Below are positions 29,247 through 40,305 of a stretch of DNA of 64,000 nt, in pieces. Both the position numbers and the translations under genes were made by a program. The DNA is taken from NCBI GenBank assembly GCA_002728135.1, contig PBVE01000002.1:308755-372754 (forward strand). The letters are read 5' to 3'. This DNA is from Rhodospirillaceae bacterium (GTDB lineage Bacteria; Pseudomonadota; Alphaproteobacteria; UBA828). The notes beneath the pieces are model-generated. The model was not told where the DNA came from. It ran no database searches and saw nothing but the letters and a program-made list of their open reading frames with translations. The first letter of the stretch is position 1, and each line of letters opens with the position of its first letter.

Positions 29247-29875
29247 TCAGCCAAAAATGATGATAATCCCTTATCGGTTAGTGGATGTGAAGCCAACATT
29301 TTTAATACATTTGGAGGAACTGTAACTACATCAGCACCCAGTTTTGCTGACTCTAATACATGTAACGGACTTCTAATAGAAGCTACTAAAACCTCTGTAC
29401 TAAGGGTATCTGGATAATTATTAAAAATATTTACTATATCCTCTATTAGTCCCATTCCATTACCAGATATATCATCCAGACGGCCAACAAATGGTGAAAT
29501 AAAAGATGCCCCTGCTTTGGCAGCTAAAAGTGCCTGAGTGGCTGAGAAACAAAGAGTTACGTTTATATTTATTCCACTTGAAGAAAGTGCTTTACAAGCT
29601 TTTAGGCCATCCCAAGTTAATGGAACTTTTATGCAAACGTTCGGAGCAATTTTACTTAGCTTCTCTCCTTCAACAATCATCATTTTATGATCTAATGCTG
29701 TAACCTCCGCACTCACAGGGCCTTCAACCAAAGAGCAGATATTCTCTATGGTTTTAATAAAATCTTGTCCAGTCTTTGCAATTAACGACGGATTTGTAGT
29801 CACTCCGTCAAGCAAACCCGTTTCTGCAAGCTCTTTGATTTCCTCAATATTAGCTGTATCTGCAAAAAATTTCAT
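29216..29875 (-). CDS. tal: Transaldolase / fructose-6-phosphate aldolase family protein
   Basis: This is a small (219 residues) TalC/MipB-type transaldolase, a TIM-barrel aldolase of the pentose phosphate pathway. It starts [31 protein letters not shown], the family hallmark. Lys83 in [11 protein letters not shown] is the Schiff-base residue. [11 protein letters not shown] and the C-terminal [18 protein letters not shown] are also family features. Transaldolase and fructose-6-phosphate aldolase activities cannot be separated by eye. It is divergent from priA with about 90 bases between them. Confidence 0.9.
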   Translation of the reverse strand: MKFFADTANIEEIKELAETGLLDGVTTNPSLIAKTGQDFIKTIENICSLVEGPVSAEVTALDHKMMIVEGEKLSKIAPNVCIKVPLTWDGLKACKALSSSGININVTLCFSATQALLAAKAGASFISPFVGRLDDISGNGMGLIEDIVNIFNNYPDTLSTEVLVASIRSPLHVLESAKLGADVVTVPPNVLKMLASHPLTDKGLSSFLADWEKTGQKII

Positions 29876-29966
29876 GTATCCCTCATTTAAAAATTGTTTG
29901 TACTTTCCCTTATCAATTATTGAATCAGGGCTGTTATTATCTCGAGTCTACGTGTTATTTTAACGA

Positions 29967-32192
29967 ATGGAATCATCAGATGCTACAACTCAAATATTGT
30001 CCAAACAAATCATGGTTGATGGAGCCCATGTTGCTGTGTTACCTGCAGTGCCAATAAACCATTTATATGAATATATTGTTCCAAGAGATTTTAATTTTGA
30101 AATTGGCTCCTTAGTAAGAATTCCTCTGAGAAATAGGATCACTACTGGCGTTATCTGGGAAAATTCGAACAAGAAACTCCCAATTGGGAAAGTAAAAGCT
30201 GTAGAGTCAATACTAAAGCTCCCCTCAATCAAAGAAGATTTGCGAGACCTAGTAGATTGGGTAGCTTCATATACGCTTGCTGAGCGCGGATCAATTTTAC
30301 GAATGATTTTAAATTCATCTGCTCTAAGCAACACTAATAAAACCCAGAAATTTTACAATTTAACAACAACAAAACCCCAGAAAATGACTAAGGCTCGTGA
30401 ACAGGTAATTCGTGCTTTATCAAATGGAATCCCAAAAACTTTTTCAGAGATACATGACATTACTAAAGTTAGCAGTAGTGTAGTTAAAGGATTGGAAAAA
30501 ATCGGTTGTCTTGAGGCAGTTATTCGCCCTGAATCAATGCAATTCAGAACACATAATGCGTATTTGAAAAAACAAAATCTATCTGTTTTACAAAGTAAAG
30601 CCGCAAAGCAGCTTATAAAATTAGTAGAACAGGATTCTTTTTCGGTAACCCTTCTAGAGGGTGTCACTGGATCTGGAAAAACTGAGGTTTACTTCGAAGC
30701 ACTTTCCGCATCAATCCTTGCTGGAAAACAAGCTTTGGTTTTGCTTCCAGAAATTGCACTTTCAACACAATGGCTATCTCGATTTGAAGATCGCTTTGGA
30801 GTAGAGCCAGCTGTATGGCACTCAGAAATTACTCCTAAATATCGAGGTACAACTTGGCAAGCTACCGCTGAAGGCAATGTTTCAATAGTGGTTGGAGCTC
30901 GTTCAGCACTATGGTTGCCATTTAAAAATTTGGGTCTAATAATTGTTGATGAGGAACATGACCCTGGATACAAACAAGAAGAAGGTGTAATTTATCATGC
31001 AAGAGATATGGCTGTTGCAAGGGGTAAAATGGAAAATTTACCAGTAGTTTTAGCATCCGCAACTCCATCTCTAGAAACCTTAAAAAATGTTGAAAACAAA
31101 CGATACAATCATTGTTTTATTCCAAGTCGCTTTGGTGCAGCAAAATTGCCAAAAATTGAGGCAATAGATATGCGCAAACAAAGTCTAAAGAAAAATTGTT
31201 GGCTTTCAGAACCACTTCAATTAGCTGTTAAAAATACATTAGATAGAAAACACCAAGCAGCATTATTTTTAAATCGTAGGGGTTATGCACCGTTAACACT
31301 ATGTAAAGCATGTGGTTATTGTATAGAGTGTCCTAATTGTTCCACTTGGCTTGTAGAACATCGAGTAAAAAATACTTTAAATTGCCATCATTGCGGATAC
31401 TCTGAAACCCGCCAAAATCAGTGTAAAAATTGTGGAGAAACTGGAACACTAAAACCATGCGGACCTGGAGTTGAACGACTAGCAGAAGAGGTGGAGACTC
31501 TTTATCCATCTGCCAGTATTGAAATAGCTACGAGCGATACAATGGTGTCCCCAAAAATAGCCGAAAAAATTTTAAAGCGGATTGAATCTTGTGAAGTTGA
31601 CATAGTCATTGGCACGCAGGTTATTGCCAAAGGTTATAATTTTCCAATGCTTACTCTAATAGGTGTAGTAGACGCAGACCTTGGTTTAGCAGGAGCAGAC
31701 CTTCGTGCTGCTGAACATACATACCATTTATTGAACCAGGTTTCGGGTAGAGCTGGACGTTCGGAACATGAGGGGAATGTTATGCTTCAAACCTATATGC
31801 CAGAACACCCTGTTATGAAGGGCCTTATCGATGGAAAACGGAGTGCATTTTTAAAGGAAGAAGCTGCTGCAAGAGCTAAAAACTTTTTGCCACCTTACGG
31901 TCGTCTAATAGCAATTATATTTTCGGGAGAAGATGAACAAAAAGTAATAAAAACGGCAAAACTCCTTACATCAATAGCTCGTTCAAATACAAAGAATATC
32001 CCAGATATCTCTATTTTAGGTCCTGCGCCAGCATCTCTGTCTATTTTAAGAGGAAAATATCGCTATAGAATATTAATCAAAGGGAAAGATTCACAACGAC
32101 TTCAACCCCCCCTCAAAACTTGGTTAAAAAAGATTGGAAATACCGAAGGTGTTCGTATCCAAATAGATGTTGACCCCCATTCTTTCCTCTAG
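29967..32192 (+). CDS. priA: Primosomal protein N' (replication restart helicase PriA)
   Basis: PriA recognises stalled forks and reloads the replisome. The 741-residue protein has the N-terminal fork-binding domain (VAVLPAVPINHLYEY), then the helicase with Walker A GVTGSGKTE near 232-240, DEEHD and SATPSLETL. The zinc-binding insert has paired cysteines (CKACGYCIECPNC and CHHCGYSETRQNQCKNCG). The C-terminal helicase motifs include TQVIAKGYNFP, DADLGL and QVSGRAGR. It is full length. It lies upstream of the atp operon, as usual in alphaproteobacteria, separated by 195 bases. Confidence 0.95.
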   Translation: MESSDATTQILSKQIMVDGAHVAVLPAVPINHLYEYIVPRDFNFEIGSLVRIPLRNRITTGVIWENSNKKLPIGKVKAVESILKLPSIKEDLRDLVDWVASYTLAERGSILRMILNSSALSNTNKTQKFYNLTTTKPQKMTKAREQVIRALSNGIPKTFSEIHDITKVSSSVVKGLEKIGCLEAVIRPESMQFRTHNAYLKKQNLSVLQSKAAKQLIKLVEQDSFSVTLLEGVTGSGKTEVYFEALSASILAGKQALVLLPEIALSTQWLSRFEDRFGVEPAVWHSEITPKYRGTTWQATAEGNVSIVVGARSALWLPFKNLGLIIVDEEHDPGYKQEEGVIYHARDMAVARGKMENLPVVLASATPSLETLKNVENKRYNHCFIPSRFGAAKLPKIEAIDMRKQSLKKNCWLSEPLQLAVKNTLDRKHQAALFLNRRGYAPLTLCKACGYCIECPNCSTWLVEHRVKNTLNCHHCGYSETRQNQCKNCGETGTLKPCGPGVERLAEEVETLYPSASIEIATSDTMVSPKIAEKILKRIESCEVDIVIGTQVIAKGYNFPMLTLIGVVDADLGLAGADLRAAEHTYHLLNQVSGRAGRSEHEGNVMLQTYMPEHPVMKGLIDGKRSAFLKEEAAARAKNFLPPYGRLIAIIFSGEDEQKVIKTAKLLTSIARSNTKNIPDISILGPAPASLSILRGKYRYRILIKGKDSQRLQPPLKTWLKKIGNTEGVRIQIDVDPHSFL

Positions 32193-32387
32193 TTTGCATA
32201 TATCAACAATATCATTAGACATTAATATTTAATGTATAGCTCCAGGTAGTTGCGCGGAAAGTATCAGTATGTTACCTATCCCTTTCTTTGGAGCAAATTA
32301 CAGCTTATAAGTATTAGAATATTAACTAGTTTGAGAACAAATTATACTTTTTAGTATGGCTAATATGACAAAGGGAGACAAAATTAA
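32193..32387 (+). promoter_or_regulatory. Upstream region of the atpHAGDC operon
   Basis: This 195-base spacer has a small perfect dyad just after priA (arms 32219-32225 and 32229-32235, three-base loop, no T run). A weak promoter candidate follows: TTGAGA at 32331-32336 with TATGGC 18 bases further on. GGGAG at 32373-32377 serves the atpH GTG start. No gene was seen. The promoter call is tentative. Confidence 0.3.
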
Positions 32388-32945
32388 GTGACTGCCCAAA
32401 CAACAGGCTCAAGTGAAATTGCTGAGCGATATGCAACTGCACTTTTTGAGTTGGCGTTAGAACGAGAAGAATTAGACACCATAAGGTCTGATCTAGACTC
32501 GTTAGCAAGCCTATTGAACGAATCTGAAGATCTTAATCGACTTACAAGAAGCCCTGTTATAAGTAGAAAAGAACAGGGAAAAGCGATAGATTCTATAGCA
32601 GAAAATCTCAAAATCTCATTGCTTGTGAGAAATTTTTTAGGTGTAATGGCAAATAAGAGAAGACTTTTCGCTCTAGAAACTGTTATTAGGAACTTCCATC
32701 ACAAGGTGGCAGAGCATAAGGGTGAGGTAGCAGCACAAGTAACTTCTGCTAAACCGTTAAAGCCTGAGCATGAAGCCGCTGTTCGTGCTGCACTAAAAGA
32801 TGTTGTTGGACGCGATGTAGCCCTCGAAACACTAGTTGACCCTGCTATTATAGGCGGTCTAAAAATTATGGTTGGTTCGAGGATGATAGATAATTCGATA
32901 CGTACAAAGCTTGATAATATCGAGCTTGCGATGAAAGGGATTTAA
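32388..32945 (+). CDS. atpH: ATP synthase F1 delta subunit
   Basis: The delta subunit (OSCP) links the F1 head to the peripheral stalk of ATP synthase. The 185-residue protein has the family pattern [17 protein letters not shown] at the start and [29 protein letters not shown] at the end. The start codon is GTG, with GGGAG 10 bases upstream. It begins atpHAGDC; the F0 genes are elsewhere, as is normal in alphaproteobacteria. Confidence 0.94.
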   Translation: MTAQTTGSSEIAERYATALFELALEREELDTIRSDLDSLASLLNESEDLNRLTRSPVISRKEQGKAIDSIAENLKISLLVRNFLGVMANKRRLFALETVIRNFHHKVAEHKGEVAAQVTSAKPLKPEHEAAVRAALKDVVGRDVALETLVDPAIIGGLKIMVGSRMIDNSIRTKLDNIELAMKGI

Positions 32946-32947
32946 AA

Positions 32948-34477
32948 ATGGATATTGGGGCCGCCGAAGTATCGGCAATACTTAAACAGCAAATCGCAAA
33001 TTTTGGCACTGAGGCCGATGTTGCTGAAGTCGGCCAAGTTTTATCGGTAGGCGATGGCGTTGCTCGCGTTCATGGCCTAGATAACGTCCAAGCTGGTGAA
33101 ATGGTGGAGTTTCCACAAGGTATCAAAGGAATGGCCTTAAACTTGGAAACAGATAATGTCGGTGTTGTTATCTTTGGAGAAGACAGAGACATCAAAGAAG
33201 GTGATGTGGTTAAAAGGACTGGTGCCATTGTGGAAGTTCCAGTAGGCAGAGGCTTGCTTGGTCGTGTAGTAGATGCACTTGGAAATCCGATAGATGGTAA
33301 GGGACCAATAGAAAGTGATGAAAAACGAAGAGTAGATGTGAAAGCACCAGGTATCATCCCAAGGCAATCAGTGGATGAGCCTATGCAAACTGGATTGAAG
33401 GCATGTGACGCTTTAGTACCTGTAGGACGAGGACAAAGAGAACTAATTATTGGGGATAGACAAACTGGCAAAACTGCTGTTGCCGTTGATACAATTATCA
33501 ACCAAAAATCAGTCAATGCTGGTAATGATGAATCGAAAAAATTATACTGTATATATGTGGCCGTCGGGCAAAAACGTTCAACAGTTGCACAACTTGTAAA
33601 AACTCTGGAAGAACAGGGTGCTATGGAATACTCCATAGTAGTTTCTGCAACAGCCTCAGAACCTGCACCATTACAATTTCTTGCACCTTATACCGGATGT
33701 ACTATGGGTGAATATTTCCGTGATAACAGTATGCACGCACTAATTATATACGACGATTTATCAAAACAAGCCGTGGCCTATAGACAAATGTCCTTATTGC
33801 TTAGACGCCCACCAGGACGTGAAGCGTATCCAGGAGATGTTTTTTACCTACACTCTAGACTCTTGGAACGTGCAGCTAAGATGAATAAGGATAATGGTTC
33901 TGGCTCCTTAACGGCTTTACCTGTTATCGAAACACAAGCTGGTGATGTGTCAGCATATATCCCAACGAATGTTATATCTATAACCGACGGTCAAATATTT
34001 CTTGAAACTGAATTATTTTATCAAGGAATTAGACCTGCAATTAATGTCGGGCTATCAGTCAGTCGTGTTGGATCAGCAGCTCAAATAAAAGCTATGAAAT
34101 CAGTAGCAGGAACAATAAAACTAGAGTTAGCTCAGTACAGAGAGATGGCAGCTTTTGCTCAATTTGGATCAGATCTCGATGCTGCAACACAAAGACTCTT
34201 AGCTCGGGGTGCACGATTAACCGAATTATTAAAACAGGGACAATATCAACCACTTCCAGTCGAGGAACAAGTTGTAGCAATTTTTGCAGGGGTTCGAGGA
34301 TACCTAGACGGAGTGGAAACTACAGATGTGACCAGATTTGAACAATCTTATTTGAGTGAGGTTCGCACAAATGCCTCTGACGTATTAGAAGATATTAGAG
34401 AATCTGGGACCCTAAGCGAAAAAAGTGAGCAAAAACTAAGTGAAATTCTAGATCAATTTACAAAATCATTTACGTAA
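32948..34477 (+). CDS. atpA: ATP synthase F1 alpha subunit
   Basis: This is the non-catalytic nucleotide-binding subunit of the F1 hexamer. It has 509 residues with the P-loop GDRQTGKTA at 169-177. Other signatures are [21 protein letters not shown], the conserved [17 protein letters not shown] and the C-terminal helical domain ending LDQFTKSF. It follows atpH by 2 bases. Length and motifs are those of a functional subunit. Confidence 0.97.
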   Translation: MDIGAAEVSAILKQQIANFGTEADVAEVGQVLSVGDGVARVHGLDNVQAGEMVEFPQGIKGMALNLETDNVGVVIFGEDRDIKEGDVVKRTGAIVEVPVGRGLLGRVVDALGNPIDGKGPIESDEKRRVDVKAPGIIPRQSVDEPMQTGLKACDALVPVGRGQRELIIGDRQTGKTAVAVDTIINQKSVNAGNDESKKLYCIYVAVGQKRSTVAQLVKTLEEQGAMEYSIVVSATASEPAPLQFLAPYTGCTMGEYFRDNSMHALIIYDDLSKQAVAYRQMSLLLRRPPGREAYPGDVFYLHSRLLERAAKMNKDNGSGSLTALPVIETQAGDVSAYIPTNVISITDGQIFLETELFYQGIRPAINVGLSVSRVGSAAQIKAMKSVAGTIKLELAQYREMAAFAQFGSDLDAATQRLLARGARLTELLKQGQYQPLPVEEQVVAIFAGVRGYLDGVETTDVTRFEQSYLSEVRTNASDVLEDIRESGTLSEKSEQKLSEILDQFTKSFT

Positions 34478-34504
34478 TTAAAATACCTATCGAAACGATA
34501 CAGC

Positions 34505-35404
34505 ATGGCAAGTCTTAAATCACTTCGGCTAAGAATAAATAGCGTAAAACAGACGCAGAAAATAACATCTGCAATGAAATTAGTCGCTGCTTCTAAACTT
34601 CGAAGAGCTCAAGAAGCTGCAGAAGCCGCTCGGCCATATGCAGAAAGAATGGAAAGGATGTTAGGAAGTTTAGCTTTGGCCATGGCAGGTAGAGAAGATG
34701 CTCCTCGTCTGTTATCCGGAACTGGTAATGACAAATCCCACCTGATTGTAGTGTGTACTGCAGATAGGGGGCTTTGTGGTGGATTTAATAGCTCTATAGT
34801 TCGTGGAGTAAGGCTTAAAATACAGGAATTACAAAACTCTGGAAAAAATGTTAAGATATATACTGTAGGAAGGAAAGGAAGGGAGCAGCTACGCCGTGAA
34901 TTTGGAGAATTAATTATTGAACACAAACAAGGGATAGGCCGTCGTGGGCCCGAATATTCGGAAGCTTCAGAAATAGGCGAACAATTAACATCAATGTTCG
35001 AAAACGAACAATTTGATGTGTGCACAATAGTATATAATCGTTTCCATTCTGTCATGAGCCAAGTAGTAACCTTTCAACAACTTATACCCTTTACGCTAGA
35101 AGAAAATAGGAACCAAGCTGAAGAAAATGTCGATCAAAAAGAATTAGAATCTGCCTATGACTTTGAACCGGATGAAACAGTCATTCTTGAAGATATTCTT
35201 CCAAGAAATTTAGGCGTGCAAGTTTTTAGAGCACTTCTAGAAAATGCCGCGAGCGAACAAGGGGCTCGTATGAGTGCAATGGATAACGCGACACGAAATG
35301 CAGGTGAAATGATAGAGAAGGTAACATTAGAATACAATAGGTCACGTCAAGCACAAATAACCAAAGAATTAATCGAAATTGTTTCGGGTGCGGAAGCACT
35401 ATAA
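34505..35404 (+). CDS. atpG: ATP synthase F1 gamma subunit
   Basis: The gamma subunit is the rotating central shaft of F1. The 299-residue protein starts [38 protein letters not shown], the conserved N-terminal coiled-coil helix. The C-terminal helix carries [22 protein letters not shown] and [19 protein letters not shown]. Both coiled-coil halves are present, so the gene is complete. It lies between atpA and atpD in the usual order. Confidence 0.96.
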   Translation: MASLKSLRLRINSVKQTQKITSAMKLVAASKLRRAQEAAEAARPYAERMERMLGSLALAMAGREDAPRLLSGTGNDKSHLIVVCTADRGLCGGFNSSIVRGVRLKIQELQNSGKNVKIYTVGRKGREQLRREFGELIIEHKQGIGRRGPEYSEASEIGEQLTSMFENEQFDVCTIVYNRFHSVMSQVVTFQQLIPFTLEENRNQAEENVDQKELESAYDFEPDETVILEDILPRNLGVQVFRALLENAASEQGARMSAMDNATRNAGEMIEKVTLEYNRSRQAQITKELIEIVSGAEAL

Positions 35405-35444
35405 GACAATGATAAACTTTAATATAATATTAAAACAAAAATAG

Positions 35445-36890
<1,446 letters not shown>

Positions 36891-36911
36891 TCAGGCCTCT
36901 GGGAGGGCAGA

Positions 36912-37316
36912 ATGGCTGATACTATTCAATTTGAACTGGTTGCACCTGAAAATCTTATTTTCACTGGCGATGTAGAATTAGTTGTAGTTCCAGGTTCAGA
37001 AGGAGATTTTGGAGTTCTTCCTGGTCACGCAAATGTTATTTCAACAGTACGTCCTGGTGTTATCGAAATCCATGATAATGGTGAATTAAAAGATAGATAT
37101 TTTGTTAGTGGTGGCTATGCAGAAGTAACTGCCAAACGATGTACCATATTATCAATCGAGGCTCTACCAATATCTAATGTGAGTGAAAAGGTGGCAAAAG
37201 AACGTTTTGATAACGCAGAAACCGAAGTTAATAATGCAAACACAGATATTGAGCGAGAACGAGCAGAAAACAATTTAAATGTCGCTCGAGCAATGATGGA
37301 AATAGCAAAAAATTAA
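36912..37316 (+). CDS. atpC: ATP synthase F1 epsilon subunit
   Basis: Epsilon links gamma to the c-ring and regulates ATP hydrolysis. The 134-residue protein has the N-terminal beta sandwich (FELVAPENLIF, then VVVPGSEGDFGVLPGHANVIS and VSGGYAEV) and a C-terminal helical hairpin rich in E, N and A. The start has a strong site (GGGAGGG). It ends the operon; the next gene starts about 160 bases later. Confidence 0.95.
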   Translation: MADTIQFELVAPENLIFTGDVELVVVPGSEGDFGVLPGHANVISTVRPGVIEIHDNGELKDRYFVSGGYAEVTAKRCTILSIEALPISNVSEKVAKERFDNAETEVNNANTDIERERAENNLNVARAMMEIAKN

Positions 37317-37479
37317 ATTTTTTTGTCCAAGTATGATTTTTAATCTAAGATAGACTTGTCGTACGCAAAACTTTTCATATAATCCGTCTCCCTATATCCT
37401 TGTTATGATTATTTTTAACATAGCAATATTTTTTAGTTATTGGCTTTTTATTTTGAAATTAGAGATATCTGGCAGAAAA

Positions 37480-38295
37480 ATGGGAAATTGGAAATTAAAT
37501 GACATCCGGTGGGATGATTTTGATAGGTCACTTTTGGATCCTGAAATAGTAACAGTTGTTAAAGCAGCGAGTATGGTCGAATACCATAGTAAAGACTATG
37601 CTGAATACCTTTGTAGTGTTTTTGCTGGAGACACAGAATTTTGTAATGCAGCAGTAGAATGGGGACAAGAGGAAATACAGCATGGAAAAGCTCTTAGGCA
37701 ATATGCAGAATTAGCTGATCCCAATTTTGACTTTGATTCAACTTTTGATCGCTTTGTAAGCAACCACGATATTCAAACTGATGCTAATGAATCTATAAGA
37801 GGTTCGAGATGTAGTGAGTTAGTTGCTCGCTGTATAGTTGAAGTTGGAACTTCAGCTTATTATAGTGCCTTGAGGGATTCAACCTCCGAACCAGTTCTTA
37901 GACAAATCTGTAAAAATATAGCTGCAGATGAATTCCGTCACTATAAATTATTTTACTCCACTATGAAAAAATACCAAAAGTCTGAAAAGGTTGGTTTTAT
38001 TTCTCGTCTAATTACAGCAACTAGCCGTCTAGCTGAAGCACAAGACGACGAACTCGGGTACGCTTACTATTGTGCATCAGGATCTACAGGTCCATATGTA
38101 AGATCAGAAAACATAAATGCATATGCCAAAAGGGTTTTCCCATTATATCGATATGAACATGTAAAACGTGGTCTAGGTATGACAATGAAAGCTGTAGGTG
38201 TAAAACCACAGAGCCATGTTGGAAAAGTTGTTACATTTGTTGGCTGGTCTGCTTTCCAGAGATACGCTAGACATTTAGAAAAAAAAGCAGCCTAA
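37480..38295 (+). CDS. Ferritin-like diiron protein of unknown function
   Basis: The protein has the repeated diiron pattern of the ferritin-like superfamily. From the ATG at 37480 (271 residues) these are Glu34 (VEYHSK), Glu65-x-x-His68 (EEIQH), Glu121 (VEVGTS) and Glu151-x-x-His154 (DEFRHY). This is the E, ExxH, E, ExxH set that binds two irons in a four-helix bundle. It is therefore likely an oxygen-activating or peroxide-handling protein; the reaction is unknown. An upstream ATG at 37405 would add 25 hydrophobic residues with no ribosome site, so I preferred the later start, but a membrane anchor cannot be ruled out. It follows atpC by 163 bases and converges on rppH. Confidence 0.65.
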   Translation: MGNWKLNDIRWDDFDRSLLDPEIVTVVKAASMVEYHSKDYAEYLCSVFAGDTEFCNAAVEWGQEEIQHGKALRQYAELADPNFDFDSTFDRFVSNHDIQTDANESIRGSRCSELVARCIVEVGTSAYYSALRDSTSEPVLRQICKNIAADEFRHYKLFYSTMKKYQKSEKVGFISRLITATSRLAEAQDDELGYAYYCASGSTGPYVRSENINAYAKRVFPLYRYEHVKRGLGMTMKAVGVKPQSHVGKVVTFVGWSAFQRYARHLEKKAA

Positions 38296-38364
38296 TATCC
38301 AAAAAAACTATATTTGACTAATAAACAATTAGATTTGGCAAAATAATTATTACTAGATGCCTTT

Positions 38365-38832
38365 TCATTTATTTAATTTCTCAGAAAATTCTTTAAAAAC
38401 CATTTTATAAACTGATTTTTTAAAATCTACTATCTGAACAATTAATTCCTCTGGATCCATCCAACACCATGAATCAAATTCAGGATCTTTAGTATTTACA
38501 TTAATATCAGATTCAGAGCCTAAAAACATACAAAGATACCAACGCTGTTGCTGCCCGGAAAACTTTCCTCCCATTACATTTTTTGACAAATTTTCAGGAA
38601 AGTCGTAACTGAGTAAATCCTTGGTTTGTGCAATGATAGAAATCATATGAGGTTTTATACTAGTTTCCTCTTCAAGCTCACGATATGCAGCAGAAAGTCT
38701 ATCCTCTTTATCATTAATACCTCCCTGCGGCATTTGCCAAACATCTTTTAACATATCCATGCGTCGACCAGTAAAGACCTGTTTATTAGTGTTAATAAGA
38801 ACTATTCCTACTCCTTGTCTATACAAATTCAA
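38365..38832 (-). CDS. rppH: RNA pyrophosphohydrolase RppH
   Basis: RppH removes pyrophosphate from the 5' end of mRNA, starting decay. The 155-residue NUDIX protein has YRQGVGIVLIN near the start, the RppH-typical WQMPQGGIND and the full Nudix box (residues 38-59, with RELEEETS). QQQRWYLCMFLG and EFDSWCWMDPEEL are further RppH or Ap4A hydrolase features. The start is a TTG, either at 38832 or two codons later at 38826. It lies 5 bases after ctpA, so the two are cotranscribed. Confidence 0.88.
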   Translation of the reverse strand: MNLYRQGVGIVLINTNKQVFTGRRMDMLKDVWQMPQGGINDKEDRLSAAYRELEEETSIKPHMISIIAQTKDLLSYDFPENLSKNVMGGKFSGQQQRWYLCMFLGSESDINVNTKDPEFDSWCWMDPEELIVQIVDFKKSVYKMVFKEFSEKLNK

Positions 38833-38837
38833 TACAC

Positions 38838-40121
38838 CTAGTTTCTTGTAGCTATTGATAAGAGTTTGAACCCTCTTAGGAGGTCAAATGCCCTGAGAAG
38901 CTGGTAATCCTCTTGTTCATTACTCTCATTATTTATATTTTTTTCTTTATTATTTTCTGTTTCAGTTTTGACAACATCAAGACTACCCCGTAAATCAGAT
39001 TCTCGCTGACTCTTCTCAGAAAGCTTTTCTATACGTGCAGGTTCAACTAACAAATCAGGTTCAATCCCTTTTGCCTGAATAGATCTTCCTGAGGGGGTAA
39101 AATATCTTGCTGTAGTAAGGCGAATAGCTCCTTGTTCCCTTAGTGGAATAATTGTCTGCACAGATCCTTTGCCAAAAGAACGGGTGCCAATTATTAAGCC
39201 TCGATTGTGATCTTGGATTGCTCCAGCCACAATCTCAGATGCAGATGCTGATCCACCATTTATAAGAACAATAATTGGTAACCCTTTTGCTATATCTCCG
39301 TTACGTGCATTAAACCTCTGAATACTGTCATTGCGCCTACCTCTTGTAGATACAATTTCACCTTTATCAAGGAAGCTATCAGCTACAGAAATAGCTTGGT
39401 CTAATAAGCCCCCTGGGTTATTACGCAAGTCAAGAACAAGACCCACCAAAGATTCTTTTTTTTCCTCAAAAATCAGCCCCACAGATTTTTCCAGATCATC
39501 AGTAGTTCTTTCTGAGAATGAAGTGATTCTTATGTAAACTATATCTTCACCCTCAAGACGAGTTTTTACCGACCCAATTTTAATTTTATCTCTTATAATT
39601 GAGACATCAAATGCAGAGTCTAGACCAGATCGCTGTATTGTTAATGTAATTTTTGTATTGATTAGACCACGCATTAAATCAACTGCTTGGCTCAATGACA
39701 AACCTAAGATTGGTTTCCCATCTAAATGCGTGATAAAATCACCAGCCTTTATTCCTGCTCTATAAGCTGGTGTATCATCAATAGGAGCAATTACCTTGAC
39801 AAATCCATTTTCCATAGTGACCTCAATTCCTAGTCCACCAAATTCGCCACGAGTTTGGATACGCATTTCCTTAAGGTTTTTTGGATTTAAATACTTTGAA
39901 TGAGGATCAAGAGAGTTTAACATTCCATTTATAGCCGATTCAATTAATATAGCTTCATCTGACTCCTCGACATAATCACTTTGAACCTTCTCAAATACAT
40001 CGCCGAATAGCTCTAACTGTTTATATGTATCAGAATTACTTGATCTAGAAAAAATTACAACACTTAGAAAAATTAAACTGATAAAAGAACTAATAAATAT
40101 AATACCTATTTTTTTTTTCAT
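38838..40121 (-). CDS. ctpA: S41 family carboxyl-terminal processing peptidase CtpA
   Basis: CtpA is a periplasmic serine protease that trims or degrades envelope proteins. The 427-residue protein has a signal anchor (about 4-26), a PDZ domain around 91-165 (GGLGIEVTMENG, AGIKAGDFITHLDGK) and the S41 domain. The catalytic Ser lies in GGSASASE (289-296) and the catalytic Lys is Lys318 in SFGKGSVQT. A charged N/E-rich stretch is found near 385-405. In related genomes envC usually lies upstream and a divergent polysaccharide deacetylase between ctpA and rppH; both are missing here. Confidence 0.92.
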   Translation of the reverse strand: MKKKIGIIFISSFISLIFLSVVIFSRSSNSDTYKQLELFGDVFEKVQSDYVEESDEAILIESAINGMLNSLDPHSKYLNPKNLKEMRIQTRGEFGGLGIEVTMENGFVKVIAPIDDTPAYRAGIKAGDFITHLDGKPILGLSLSQAVDLMRGLINTKITLTIQRSGLDSAFDVSIIRDKIKIGSVKTRLEGEDIVYIRITSFSERTTDDLEKSVGLIFEEKKESLVGLVLDLRNNPGGLLDQAISVADSFLDKGEIVSTRGRRNDSIQRFNARNGDIAKGLPIIVLINGGSASASEIVAGAIQDHNRGLIIGTRSFGKGSVQTIIPLREQGAIRLTTARYFTPSGRSIQAKGIEPDLLVEPARIEKLSEKSQRESDLRGSLDVVKTETENNKEKNINNESNEQEDYQLLRAFDLLRGFKLLSIATRN

Positions 40122-40305
40122 GATCTCACTCTAAAAAATATTACGAAATAAAAATTAAGATTGCAGCACACAATCTTCAACTTTGGCAAATGGAAAAACT
40201 GGTATTTATGTCAATAAGGCATTTAGAAAATAGCAGTTCTTTAGAATATAAATACAATTAAATTATAAAGGATCAAAAATACCATTCATATATGATTTGC
40301 CTGAA
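40122..40305. other. Gene-free spacer at the usual envC position
   Basis: These 184 bases lie between gpmI and ctpA, both on the minus strand. I found no reading frame with a recognisable product and no strong hairpin. In many alphaproteobacteria an EnvC-like M23 peptidase gene occupies this position. The ctpA promoter probably lies here. Confidence 0.4.
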
